A DNA stretch of 35,754 nt from Asterionellopsis glacialis. Its lineage: Eukaryota; Bacillariophyta; Plagiogrammaphyceae; Rhaphoneidales; Asterionellopsidaceae. Positions 20,961-31,147 of the stretch are shown here, one piece after another. The position numbers and the translations under genes were made by a program. The stretch spans positions 747-36,500 of the forward strand of contig WKLE02005439.1 in the NCBI GenBank assembly GCA_014885115.2. Reading direction: 5' to 3'. Numbering within the stretch: position 1 is the first letter of the stretch; the number at the start of each line of letters is the position of its first letter. Under the pieces are notes generated by a model that was not told where the DNA came from, ran no database searches, and worked only from the letters and a program-made list of their open reading frames with translations.

Positions 20961-23306
20961 ATGGTCGATTTTGATAATACCGCATCTGGTGAGACTGCAG
21001 ATGAAAATAGTGGTAGTTCTCAAGGGGTTGAAGTCCCTATTCCACCTGCACGGAATAGTGGATCTAACCTTGTAACAACGCATCGTCGTGTTCAAGAACG
21101 TATTAACGAAGACGGAAAGAATAATGTCCGCCATCCAGTTCCATCCAATGCAGAGACTTCCTCACAAGGCTCCATGCATAAAACTACAACGACGTTCCTT
21201 AAAAAGACCAAGGGACGGATTCAAGAAGCTAATGCAAATCGCAATTGTAAGGATTGGGTGGAAATTTTATTGCCCATGTACAAATGGCTCAAGGTTTATA
21301 ATTGGCGTACTACACTTCTCCAGGATGTCATTGCGGGATTGACTGTTGGTATTATGATTGTACCACAATCCATGTCCTATGCCAAGCTAGCTGGATTACC
21401 GGTCGAGTATGGCTTGTATTCTGCATTAATGCCGGTCTATGCCTATGCACTCTTTGGGTCGTCACGCCAATTGGCTGTAGGGCCTGTAGCACTTATTTCT
21501 TTACTGTTAAGTACAGGATTGGCTCACACCTTGGAAAAGGATAACATTACACCTGAAACACATCCCGATGATTACGAAAAAATCTATACGACTCTGGCAG
21601 TCCAAGTTGCCTTTTTAGTGGGTATCATTAACATTGGTATGGGATTACTCCGTTTAGGATTCGTCACCATTTTTCTGAGTCATGCTGTTGTTTCTGGATT
21701 TACGACGGGTGCAGCTGTTATTATTGGAATGTCTCAATTAAAGTACATTCTTGGATATGATGTAGAACGTTCAGATCGATTATATGAACTTATACACAAT
21801 ATCTTTAAAAACATTGAAGACTTTAATTGGAAAACATTCATGATGGGAACATGCAGCATCTTGGCTTTAGTATTTCTCAAACATGTTGGAAAGACATACC
21901 CCAAATTTAAATGGGCACGTGCTCTGGGACCACTGACTGTATCAGTCATTACAATCGTAATTTCCTTTGTCGCGGATGTAGAAGAAAAAGGTATCCCTAC
22001 AGTTGGAACTATTCCGAAAGGTTTACCATCTTTTACTGTCAATCTATGGACACCCATCAATGCAGAGATGGGAATGTTGATGACGACCGTCATTTCAATA
22101 GTTATTGTTGGTTTTATGGAATCTATTGCTATTGCCAAGCAATTGGCAAGTAAGCATAAGTATGAATTGGATAGTTCGCTAGAACTTATTGGATTGGGTA
22201 TGGCCAACTTTGCTGGGGCGATGTTCCAATCCTATCCTGTCACTGGTAGTTTTTCAAGATCGGCTGTCAATAATGAAAGTGGGGCGCAATCAGGTATCAG
22301 TGGTATGGTTACAGCTACCATCGTTGGATTTGTATTGTTGTTCTTGACAAGTATATTTGAAAAAATGGTACGTGCTTCCAATGTATTGTATTATTCTGGC
22401 TTATAGAAAGAGGGGTGGGCGGAAGATGAATTGATCCATTTTTACAATAGTACTCAAACATTCTGTTGTGTCTCTTTTCTACAACAACTGTAGCCTTTGT
22501 CGGTATTGGCTGCTATCGTTATTTCAGGGGTCTTGGGTTTGTTAGATTACGAAGAAGCTATCTATTTATGGAAAGTCCACAAGTTTGACTTTGGTGTTTG
22601 GCTAATTGCATGTGTCGGTACGATGCTTTTAGGAGTTGAAATTGGTCTGGCTATTGCTGTAGGTGTTTCTCTTCTTTTGGTGACCTACGAATCTGCCTAT
22701 CCACATACAGCTCAATTGGGACGTCTTCCAGGTACAACGGTATATCGTAATGTCAAGCAATATCCTGAAGCGGAACGATACGATGGCATTGTTATGGTCC
22801 GTATTGATGCACCCATTTACTTTGCAAATACACAAAATGTCCGTGAGAAATTAGCCAAATATGAACGTTTGGCAGAAGAAGAATTGAGCGCACGAGGCCA
22901 AGATTCTATCAAATTTATCATTTTGGAATTGTCACCTGTATCACATGTTGATACAAGTGCACTTCATATCTTACATGATATGTACGCCAATTACAAGGAT
23001 CGTGGTATTGGATTGTGCTTTTCCAATCCAAGTGTAGCTGTTATGGAACGTATGAGACTAAGTGGATTAGTCGACGAAGTTGGTATTGATCGATTCTTTG
23101 TCACCATCCATGATGCTGTTGACTTTTGTTTACAAGAAATGGATGCTGATGTAATGTCACGTATGGAATCAGATGGTGAATATCAAAATATGCTGTCATC
23201 TGATAATGATACGTCAGATAATGAAGACACTCCTGGTGCATCTGCTTCTGCTGTTAAGAAGAAGAAAAAGGAAAGCGGTGAAAGTTTAGATCTAGTTGCT
23301 CCTTAG
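20961..23306 (+). CDS. SulP/SLC26 family anion (probably sulfate) transporter with STAS domain
   Basis: Exons 20961-22367 and 22494-23306 join across a 126-bp intron (donor ATG|GTACGT, acceptor TGTAG|CCTTTG, phase 0) to give 739 residues. The start is the ATG at 20961; the open frame continues upstream without an ATG. Residues 1-110 are a hydrophilic cytoplasmic tail. The SulP core follows, with VIAGLTVGIMIVPQSMSYAK (about 123-142), GLPVEYGLYSALMPVY (about 147) and SSRQLAVGPVAL, about 12-14 membrane segments, and YPVTGSFSRSAVN. The STAS domain is at about 548-678 (IVMVRIDAPIYFAN, LSPVSHVDTSAL). The tail is acidic then Lys-rich. It would move sulfate or another anion across the plasma or an internal membrane by symport or exchange. 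The substrate cannot be read from the sequence. Confidence 0.93.
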
Positions 23307-23583
23307 CGCAACGTAGGTTGTTCGACATTTTGGATTAGCTATGCTCAGTTGCCAATGTTATTTGCTGTTTCTCTATTTGTCAGAAGGCAAGCGCGTACGC
23401 ACTTTTGATTAGATGATTAGACCATTTTATCACAGATACGCAATTATAGTGATACTTACACCAAAGATGTGATATAAAAAAAATTTATTATTTATGCTCT
23501 ATAGTAGTAATCTTAGACTATTACTACCTGTTTGAATGATTTCCCGCCATGATGACCGCGTTGATTAAAATTTTAAATGTGTA

Positions 23584-23901
23584 TTATACTTCTTTTCCTT
23601 CTAGTATAAAAACTTCTACCTGACTAATGTTTTGAGCACCCACAGCCAATATCGTTCCATCACTAGAAAGTGAAACTGACCAACCAAATTGAAAATCTTT
23701 AGCTTCACCATGTAATGATTGTCCCAGTTGCTTCCACTCATTACTGTTCCATTCAAATACTTTCACCTGACTGACGTTTTTCGCACTACTTTAATAGTTT
23801 GTAGCACCAACAACTAGGATATTGCCAATACTAGAAGGTGAAACCGAATAACCAAAAAAATAGATTGGTCCATAGCCAATCATAATCCATGCATTAAAAA
23901 C
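23584..23901 (-). pseudogene. Fragment of an FG-GAP/beta-propeller-like repeat gene
   Basis: The minus strand encodes two successive repeats of the type FGWSVSLSSDGTILAVGA followed by a VFEWN-type strand, common in large repeat proteins of diatoms and oomycetes. The first repeat (NAWIMIGYGPIYFFGYSVS, about 23895-23840) runs to an in-frame stop after GATNY near 23790. The second (KVFEWNSNEWKQLGQ to ILEGKEV) ends with a stop at 23584. There is no start region, signal peptide or further repeats, so this is a truncated, broken copy. It lies at the edge of the repeat-rich block downstream of the SulP gene. Confidence 0.72.
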
Positions 23902-24040
23902 AGTAACGATTGAAATCACTCAAAATAGAGTTATTCAAGTGGTAATGCTTACCGTAGAATATAGAGGTGGTAATACATACACCTTAGCAGATGGAAGCAT
24001 AATGAAACCATATTTAGAAGCAGTCCAGGCAAAGAATTAA
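23902..24040 (+). other. Short C-terminal-like coding fragment
   Basis: The + strand is open for about 45 codons and ends with VEYRGGNTYTLADGSIMKPY then LEAVQAKN and a stop. It reads like the end of a real protein, but I do not recognise the family. It is probably transposon debris together with the following cysteine-rich fragment. Confidence 0.35.
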
Positions 24041-24080
24041 AATAGAGTACAACACAAAAAATAAAATCTCTAGGAATGAA

Positions 24081-24395
24081 ATGTGGTTATTGAATCACTT
24101 GCGTGACAACAATTTCTGTATTTTCTCAAATCACGCTCCAACAGTATGTGAAAAATTTGGTCTACAGATGGGTGACAAGGATTATTACAAGGACATGTGT
24201 GTTTGGTGCCCAGACTTACAGTACCATGTCAATCTGCCATGCCTGTATTGTGAAAGGAGTGATTGCCATAGAGTTGCTGTCCATGGATATTCAAAAAAAC
24301 TGTTGCACATCTTGTAGTTGGATACTCCAAAGACTACTATCTTCTCTCAAGGTGTTACATATGTCACCCTTGGGACTCATTTGTTTTTTTGCACA
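24081..24395 (+). pseudogene. Degenerate cysteine-rich transposon-like ORF
   Basis: From 24081 the + strand encodes DKDYYKDMCVWCPDLQYHV, then PCLYCERSDCHRVAVHGYSK and LLHIL with a stop at about 24315. In another + frame the reading continues from the same point as HLVVGYSKDYYLLSRCYICH, so a frameshift splits one zinc-binding module with paired CxxC motifs. Such modules (for example DUF6729-like) are found at the N-terminus of large transposon proteins; this link is from memory of the pattern. The sequence downstream has many stops in all frames. Confidence 0.42.
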
Positions 24396-26148
24396 AATCT
24401 CTGCTTTGGTTGCAATTGGGTGACTGCTGAGGTACCTGCTTCATAAGTCCAGAACCAAAGCGGGTATTGTGGATTCCTGGAATAACTTTGCAGCTGTATC
24501 CTCCACTGTCACTACTTTTTAAGTATTTCCTTCCTGTCCCTTTCTCTGTTGAAATCTTTTTGGTTTTTGCCTGGCTCTGAAAAGCTGCTGCTGCTCTAGC
24601 CAGTGCTTTGGCTATTTGCTTGGCCTTTTGAAGAGCCAGCTTGGTCACCACATATTGATAAGTGCATCTGGGGTCTTTGTAGACCCCTGAATCCATTCAT
24701 CTGCATGCATGTACCATGAGACCCAAGATGCACATCAGAATACTTGAGGGGAGGATCACATGCGTCCATGAGATGACTTTTTGTTATCTCAGGAAACTCA
24801 TCAATCAGTCCCTTTGTAGCTTTGGCTATTGCCGGATCTAAAGGAGCCCAGAAAGGCCCTTTTCAATGTCAGGGAAGAGTCCTCCTCTTGCTGGTTGCAT
24901 CAATTGTCCCACAGGTGGGGGAGGTGGCAATTGGAGATTTAGATAGAAGATTCAATTGGACAATGTGTTGATGGTATAATCTTTCCCATCTCTAAGAATT
25001 CATTGACATAGTGCAACTTTGAGCAAGGTAATGGCTCTCCAATTTCCTATGCATTTGCCATGCTGCAAAACTTCCATGAGTCATGAAATATAGACCACAG
25101 TACTTGAAAGACGTCTTCTTTGGACGTGCCTTCATATTCATCTGCATTTGCTCTTAGATGAGTCTGATCTTTGATGCAGCTGCGTCTGAAGCATCCAGGA
25201 AACTCTGGCAGTTCTTCCTTCAAGCTTCATCTCTTCCAGCAGCAAAGGAAAATCTTCTCCTTCTGCCAAACAACATGTGGCTCTAATAATATTTTTCTCT
25301 TCATCAGTGTAGGTTTCCTTCTTTTGATTCAAGGACAACCCTATAAGTTTGGGGTTAAGTCCTTGTATTGTTTGAACAGTAGCCATTACCACATTTTCTG
25401 GAGTAAGACTTCCTTGTTGAGCTGTGTTTACCTGCAGTGCAGGGATGACATTCCTTATAACCTGTACACCCCATTTTCTCAACCTCCTGTGTGTTCAGGG
25501 ACATAATGATCCAGTTCAACAGTAGGCGACTTTTATCTGCTAATACTCCTGTGTTATCTGATTTTGATCCAGCAAGTAGACACCAATATAACATAACTCA
25601 AAATGTTGCTCAATCATCCTCCTCGCAACTTTTTCAATTAATTTTTCCAATCAAATCAAGGTTTCATAAGCTCTTGTTGGTTCAAAGAGATAGGGAGCCC
25701 CCAAGCTTTAGGAATATACATAAATTTTGGCACCTTAATTTTTTCTGCTGGAGGAGTATTGTCTGTGACACCTTTTTCAGAATAAGCTCCTAGTTCTTGA
25801 TGGGGTCATGAGGATAATGTGGTTCTCCACACCTCTTCCGACACCCTTTTGTATTGTTGGGGCTTGAAAACACTTCCGGCTACTTTGGATAAAGTAGATT
25901 CAGGAAACATTAAATAAGATGGGAATTGTACATCTTCTATACTGCCCATTTGTGCAAAGACATGACCATCATATTCATCACCAATACCTATTGATACATT
26001 ATATCAAGCAAGACAATGGACAGCTACTATCTTTTGAGATGGTGGAACCAATGTTAAATAATGTTTTCCAAATTGATTAGAAGGGCTATAATTAGTTACT
26101 TCTTGTTAAAAATGAATGATTGTTTTTGGGGTTGTTAAAGAAGAAATT
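24396..26148. other. Decayed repetitive DNA between SulP and DDX41 genes
   Basis: No intact gene. Several medium open frames occur on both strands. The most protein-like is 25138-25482 (-), with QGSLTPENVVMATVQTIQGL and ETYTDEEKNIIRATCCLAEG, followed by multiple stops in all frames. A second (24364-24696, -) has an Ala/Gln/Lys-rich helix. I read the stretch as old mobile-element debris, but I could not assign a class or find terminal repeats. Confidence 0.45.
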
Positions 26149-28284
26149 TTACCAATCTCCTCCATAACCATCACCTGTTGCTAACGCATCTTTATGACCA
26201 CCAGCAACACGACGAGCATCTTTATCAATTTTAGGACAATCCACAATTGTATGACCCAATCCACCACAAAAGGAACATCCACCACCAGCACCAGCACCAC
26301 CATTTGCTGCATGATCTCTTGGATCATCCAACATCATCAAGACAGGTGGGATACGTTGTCTTGCTTCTCGGAGTAAATGCTTTAAATCCAATAGTGTTGT
26401 TTCTTCACAACTCTTATTAATAAAGGTTGTCGCAACACCAGTCTTACCACATCGACCTGTACGTCCAATACGATGTACATAATTTTCAATTTCACCAGGC
26501 ATATCAAAATTAATCACATGCTGTATATCTGCAAAATCTAACCCCTTGGCGGCAACATCGGTAGCTACCAATACATCCTTCGTACCCTTCTTATACAAAT
26601 CAATTGCCTCGTTACGCTCTTCTTGATCTTTACCGCCGTGTATACTCACAGCTTCAACACCCTTGAGTAGTAAGTATTCATGTATATCGTCAACATCACC
26701 CTTCCGTTCACAAAAAATAATGACGGGAGGTGCTGTCTTTTGTAAGCAATGTAACAAATATACAATCTTGGCTTCTTGTTTCACATATTCCACTTCTTGT
26801 ATAACATCTAAATTAGCTGCACCAGCACGTCCAACATTAACAACGATAGGTTTGACAAGTGTGGATCGGGCAAAGTCTTGAAACTTTTTAGGAAAGGTTG
26901 CGGAAAATAACAATGTTTGACGTTGATGGGGAAAGTAATTCATAATTTCTCCAACTTCTTCATCAAATCCCAAATCCAACATCCGATCAGCTTCATCTAA
27001 ACATATGTATCGACATATAAACAAATTGACAGCCTTACGTTTCAATACATCACGTAATCGTCCTGGTGTTGCCACGATGGCATGCACTCCCAAGGTTTGG
27101 ACAGCCTCTAATTGTGTTTTGATAGATTCACCTCCAATCATTAGTTGTGCACGGATATTTGGAAACCCACCACCACTTCCATCTTTGTTATGTTTAGTAG
27201 ATGATATACGATCACAAAACCCTTGTACAACATCAAATGTTTGTCTTGCTAATTCACGTGAAGGTGCTAATACAATCCCCACAGGACCTTCACCAGGCAC
27301 TAAAGGTAAGCGTAATTCTTCTTCCAAGGCAGCCAGAACAAGTGGTAATGAAAATGTTATAGTCTTTCCAGATCCTGTAAAGGCTATTCCCACCATATCA
27401 CGTCCCGCCAGGGCTACCGGTAAACCTTGCATTTGTATAGGTGTAGGACGTTTGACATTCATTTCGTTCAAGCGTTCAATGATGGGTAATGGAAATTTCA
27501 TATCACGAAATCGTTTCAATGGTGGTGGTATATCAATCCCTTCGACTTCCATATGCCATTCTTGACGTACTTTATTCCAAACTTCTTCACCTTGTTCTAA
27601 TATATATCGCGGTACAGTCCATGAACTTGGCATACTTTCCGTATACACTACACCCTTGGCTAATTCACTTGCGGCCTGCAATGCATTGGTTTGCACTTGT
27701 GAGGCTTCTTTCAATATACGTGCTTCTTCTTCCTTGCGCTGTTGTTGCTGCCGTTGTTCATCAGTCAAGGAGGATTGCAAGGCAGCTGCTTGTTCCAATA
27801 ATGATTCTACTTGAACTGTTGTACTTTCGTTATTTGTTTCTTTGTTACTGTTGTCTGTTTTTCCTTGATCATCGTGTACATCGTTTTTGTTGTGATTCGT
27901 TTCATTCGTTGTTGTTTGCGAGCTTTGCGGATGAGAATGATTTTGTTCTTGAAGTGCTGCAAGTTGTTTTCGTCGTTGAGCTGTTAATTTTCGTTGTGAC
28001 GATGCAGCAGCCGCACCGGAGCCTTCTTCTTGTTGGTGATGTTTTGATTGACTACCATGATCTTCTATGGAAGATAATAAGATAGCTTCTTGTTCCATAC
28101 GACGACGTTTGGCGACAGAGATAAAGGGGGTCGTATCATTATTCGTATTGTCAAAATCATTGCCAAATTGAGTTTTTTCCTCTTTTTCAGCTTGCGCTTG
28201 TTGTTCTCTCGCTCTTTGACGTTTCAAACGTTTCTGTCTCCATTCTTCTAATGACTTTTGATCTTCTGCTGATGTAGGTCCCAT
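26149..28284 (-). CDS. DDX41: DEAD-box RNA helicase, DDX41 (abstrakt) type
   Basis: Single exon, 711 residues, ATG at 28284. Helicase motifs are complete: Q motif RPTPIQ (279-284), motif I AFTGSGKT (301-308), PSRELA (341-346), TPGR (406-409), DEAD (430-433), SAT (461-463), and HRIGRTGR (604-611). The subfamily is set by the block before the Q motif (IDIPPPLKRFRDMKFP) and a single C-terminal CCHC zinc knuckle, CSFCGGLGHTIVDC (670-683), both typical of DDX41/abstrakt and plant RH35. The family acts in nuclear pre-mRNA splicing (spliceosome C complex) and in animals also in nucleic-acid sensing; only the splicing role is a fair expectation here. The first 215 residues are a charged, Gln-rich coiled-coil-like extension. 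The 5' leader carries a 9-bp tandem repeat. Confidence 0.95.
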   Translation of the reverse strand: MGPTSAEDQKSLEEWRQKRLKRQRAREQQAQAEKEEKTQFGNDFDNTNNDTTPFISVAKRRRMEQEAILLSSIEDHGSQSKHHQQEEGSGAAAASSQRKLTAQRRKQLAALQEQNHSHPQSSQTTTNETNHNKNDVHDDQGKTDNSNKETNNESTTVQVESLLEQAAALQSSLTDEQRQQQQRKEEEARILKEASQVQTNALQAASELAKGVVYTESMPSSWTVPRYILEQGEEVWNKVRQEWHMEVEGIDIPPPLKRFRDMKFPLPIIERLNEMNVKRPTPIQMQGLPVALAGRDMVGIAFTGSGKTITFSLPLVLAALEEELRLPLVPGEGPVGIVLAPSRELARQTFDVVQGFCDRISSTKHNKDGSGGGFPNIRAQLMIGGESIKTQLEAVQTLGVHAIVATPGRLRDVLKRKAVNLFICRYICLDEADRMLDLGFDEEVGEIMNYFPHQRQTLLFSATFPKKFQDFARSTLVKPIVVNVGRAGAANLDVIQEVEYVKQEAKIVYLLHCLQKTAPPVIIFCERKGDVDDIHEYLLLKGVEAVSIHGGKDQEERNEAIDLYKKGTKDVLVATDVAAKGLDFADIQHVINFDMPGEIENYVHRIGRTGRCGKTGVATTFINKSCEETTLLDLKHLLREARQRIPPVLMMLDDPRDHAANGGAGAGGGCSFCGGLGHTIVDCPKIDKDARRVAGGHKDALATGDGYGGDW

Positions 28285-28700
28285 TTTAACGTCTGTTTTG
28301 TAGATGCAATGCTATGGGTGCTATGGGTGCTATGGGAGCTATGGGAGCTATGGGAGGATGTCAGTTTCTGATGCCATTGTCATTCGATCGTGCCCTTTTC
28401 GTTTAGGTCCTCTCTAGAGAGTAGAGAAGAAGATTTCGGACCTGCTGGAAACCGACGAAAGGCAGGCCTCGCTCCTCATCATCACTCTTTTTTGTGCGTT
28501 CGGGTAGTCCTTCGTACTCGCACGGTAAGAATAACGTAAATACAGTAACAGGGTAAATAATCGGCCCGAGGGGGCGGACAGGCGTAACGTAGCAGGTTCG
28601 TGCTCCCCCTCAAGGGCCCGGCCCTCTATCTCTTGATGCCCGCATAGATAGTGGTGGGAGCTTTTTTTTTGGGGGGGGGGTGTTCTTCATTTGAGAACAG
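28285..28700. promoter_or_regulatory. GC-rich upstream region of DDX41 with hairpin and T9G10 tract
   Basis: This upstream region is clearly more GC-rich than the rest of the window. It has an imperfect inverted repeat with arms at 28563-28574 (GGCCCGAGGGGG) and 28605-28618 (CCCCCTCAAGGGCC), a TACAGTA at 28541, and nine T followed by ten G at 28662-28680. It probably contains the DDX41 promoter. Confidence 0.5.
28312..28356. repeat. 9-bp tandem repeat, five units
   Basis: Five head-to-tail copies of CTATGGGTG (first two) or CTATGGGAG (last three) lie 28 bp upstream of the DDX41 start codon, in its probable 5' UTR (read as CTCCCATAG / CACCCATAG on the gene strand). Confidence 0.92.
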
Positions 28701-30120
28701 GGTTGTTTGTTGATTGTTTTTTATGTCCAATAATATAGTCCACATATTAAATATATCGCAGGACCATCTCACTTTGGGCACTTTCTACTAGCTTTTTAAT
28801 AGTAAAAAGTGTTAAAGAGCCCTTTTGCTTTCAATATAATCAGTTTGTTCTTAGAATCTGTTTGTTGTTTTTAACTTTTTTAACTACTACTAGTTAACAG
28901 TTGTTTATTTGTTATTGTTCTTTACATTTGTTATACATTTTGGTGCATTCTGTGATTAGTTGGATTACCTTTGTGTGGATTTAAGCCATCAGCAACATAA
29001 CCAACAACATTACTAACACAACAACAAAAACACAATCATTATACCAATATCACATACTGGGTATTCTTACATTGTTCAGATGTACCAAATTTTTGTATTT
29101 ACATACTTTTCTATAATGTAAAAAGTTTTTTTACATGTATACTAGTCAAAAGAGGTCTTGTTAAAAAATTTCAAAGAATCATTTACAACTTCAAAGGGCT
29201 TCATATGCCCTTGCACATTTTGTATTAGGTTTTGTATGAATTTTGACAATGTCAATTTCCTTGTGCCATTTACATTCCTGATTCATGTTTGTGCAAATTT
29301 ATGTTGCATGTTTCAAATGTACATTCATGCAAATTTGTGCTGCTGCACATTTTGCAATTGCTTTATTTCTGCCTTTTGTGCATGTTTCTCATTCATGTGA
29401 ATGAAACTGTGAATTTCATATCCACACTTGTGTAAATTTTCACTTTGCATTTCTCATGCACATTTGTGACCCTCACACATTTTTGTGAATTTACCACACT
29501 TCACATTTTTCATGTGCATTCCTGCAAATTTAGGCTGCACATTTTGCACGCATGTTTGTGACCAGTACATGTTTGCATAGCCCACAAAAATTCATCACTA
29601 TCAAAGATAGCCAGCTTTGTTTGTATGTTTTCTCTGCACAGGTTTGAGCATCCAAAATTATAGGATTACTAAATTTGTTCTCACAAAACTAATGTTGCAG
29701 GTCTGCTGAGGGATTTGCTTCATAATTGTTAATTTTATGATAATGGTTCTCATCTTGATGAAGCAACACTCTGAGTATTTTGTACTACAATGTGTTTTAC
29801 TACTGTTGCCGGTACTGAAGAAAAGATAACTACTAAATTAGGTAACAATTATTATAAGTCACCACCAATCCACCCTCACAAAGTTGCCAATTGTTCAGTT
29901 CACCTGGAAATGCATAGCACTTCACTCATTTACATTTTCTACATTTTGGGGGTTGCTAAAAGAATCTGCCCCACCAGTAATGCAAGACAGTCAGGCCATT
30001 CATGCATGAGTGGACAGGCTAGAAAAGGACCTAAGTTTATAGTAATTGTGGAGAAAGCCAGAGGCAAAATGACAGGGGACCCAAAAACCATGTACTGCAG
30101 TTGGCAGAGGGTATTAACTG
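28701..30120. other. AT-rich repetitive stretch without genes
   Basis: No intact gene. Between about 29290 and 29550 a diverged motif around GCAAATTT...GCTGCACATTTTGCA recurs. Open frames at 29158-29400 and 29790-30185 (+) are compositionally biased and carry no domain. The stretch lies downstream of the recombinase remnant on its coding strand and may be part of the same dead element. Confidence 0.45.
29291..29549 (+). repeat. Degenerate repeats of a GCAAATTT/TGCACATTTTGCA motif
   Basis: The clearest copies are at 29291-29313, 29327-29356 and 29522-29549. All share GCAAATTT, followed within a few bases by GCTGCA or GTTGCA and, in the last two, CACATTTTGCA. Shorter CATTT/TGTGAATTT fragments of the theme lie between them. 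Confidence 0.6.
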
Positions 30121-31147
30121 TTATTCAATATACACAAAGGTTACCTTGTTGGTCATCTTGGAGGACCACCCAGTTGCATAAGTAGCAATTTGGGTACGGA
30201 TATACATGAAAAAGGTACATGATGACCACTGTCCTAGTTTGTCGATGGCGGTATCATCTGTATTATTCAGTTTTATGACCATGGCTCCTGAAGTTCTCAA
30301 TAAATGGGAACTAATCTTACTGAGAGTATAATTAGTGAAAAGGGGCACTGCTATTGATGCTCCATAACACATGGCAATTCACCAATAATTAATGCTAGAG
30401 AGCATAGGCAGTAATAGCAGCAAAAACACCAAGAAATAGCACTTAAAGACCTAACCAGGTCTTCTTGGACCTCAGGCAAGCATTTTAGGGACTTGAACCT
30501 AGCTATGAGAAAGCTCATTCCAATTAGGTATCAACTTAAGCCACAACAGCACTTTCACCATTGTACTTGGCCATTTTCTACTCAGATCCTGGTAGGAAAC
30601 TATGTAGATCCAGGAACAACAAAAAATCTTTCTCAAAGACTATTTTCTGCATAAACACACTCCAAACTCAACTAAAAAATCCATCACATTATCCTTCAAC
30701 ACCATATCATTGATCCCTTCAAGTGTCAGGCTTTTTAAAATTAGTTTTATTTATTTAGCACAGGCAGGGTGATGATTGAGGAGAAGCTTACAGGTAATAT
30801 TGCAGGTACATGAGTGAGACTTGTGACTGCATGAACCCATCATGCTAGAGCCTTTACAGGATGAAAGAACAGAGAGGAGGTGGCATGGTGATGAACAAAG
30901 GCACCTCGAATACCATTTTTTTGCTTGCTATGGCCAATGTGACATAGGTGGCTGTAGACAGTATCCCCAGGGGAGAATTTCTTTGTAGAACTCAAGCTTC
31001 TTTAAAGAAAGTTACATCTTGCAATCTAAATTGGGTGGTGTGCTTATGTTTTTTCTGTTTTGGAAATTTATATTCACCAACTCTCAATTAAAAAAAGCAA
31101 CTGTAATTAATTATATCACCAATTGCTTGACATTTGGGAGAAAGGTC
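30121..31147 (-). pseudogene. Dead tyrosine recombinase of a DIRS/Crypton-type mobile element
   Basis: Read on the minus strand, pieces of one recombinase appear in the right order. First comes CQAIGDIINYSCFF, a stop, then LRVGEYKFPKQKK and FRLQDVTFFKEA (about 31147-30996). After a frame change comes TVYSHLCHIG, SKQKNGIRGAFVHHHATSS and FFHPVKALA, a stop where the family has Arg, then WVHAVTSL (31001-30747). After an interruption come ISSHLLRTSGAM, with the H-x-x-R catalytic pair, and KLGQWSSCTFFMYIRTQIA, with the W and nucleophilic Tyr (30372-30121). This order and spacing match tyrosine recombinases of DIRS-like/Crypton elements, which are abundant in stramenopile genomes. Stops and frame changes show it is inactive. 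Terminal repeats were not found. Confidence 0.8.
30470..30560 (-). mobile_element. tRNA-related (pol III A/B box) insertion, SINE-like
   Basis: The minus strand has an A-box-like TGGCTTAAGTTG (30543-30532) and a perfect B-box GGTTCAAGTCC (30499-30489), 32 bases apart, the spacing of a tRNA gene. The acceptor and T-stem arms do not pair, so it is not a working tRNA gene. It sits inside the gap that splits the recombinase remnant (30373-30746), as expected of a tRNA-derived SINE that inserted there. Its ends and target duplications are not clear. Confidence 0.38.

Noticed and set aside
30489..30543. Functional tRNA gene on the minus strand
   Set aside because: A and B boxes are present but the acceptor and T-stem arms do not pair, and no proper anticodon arm forms.
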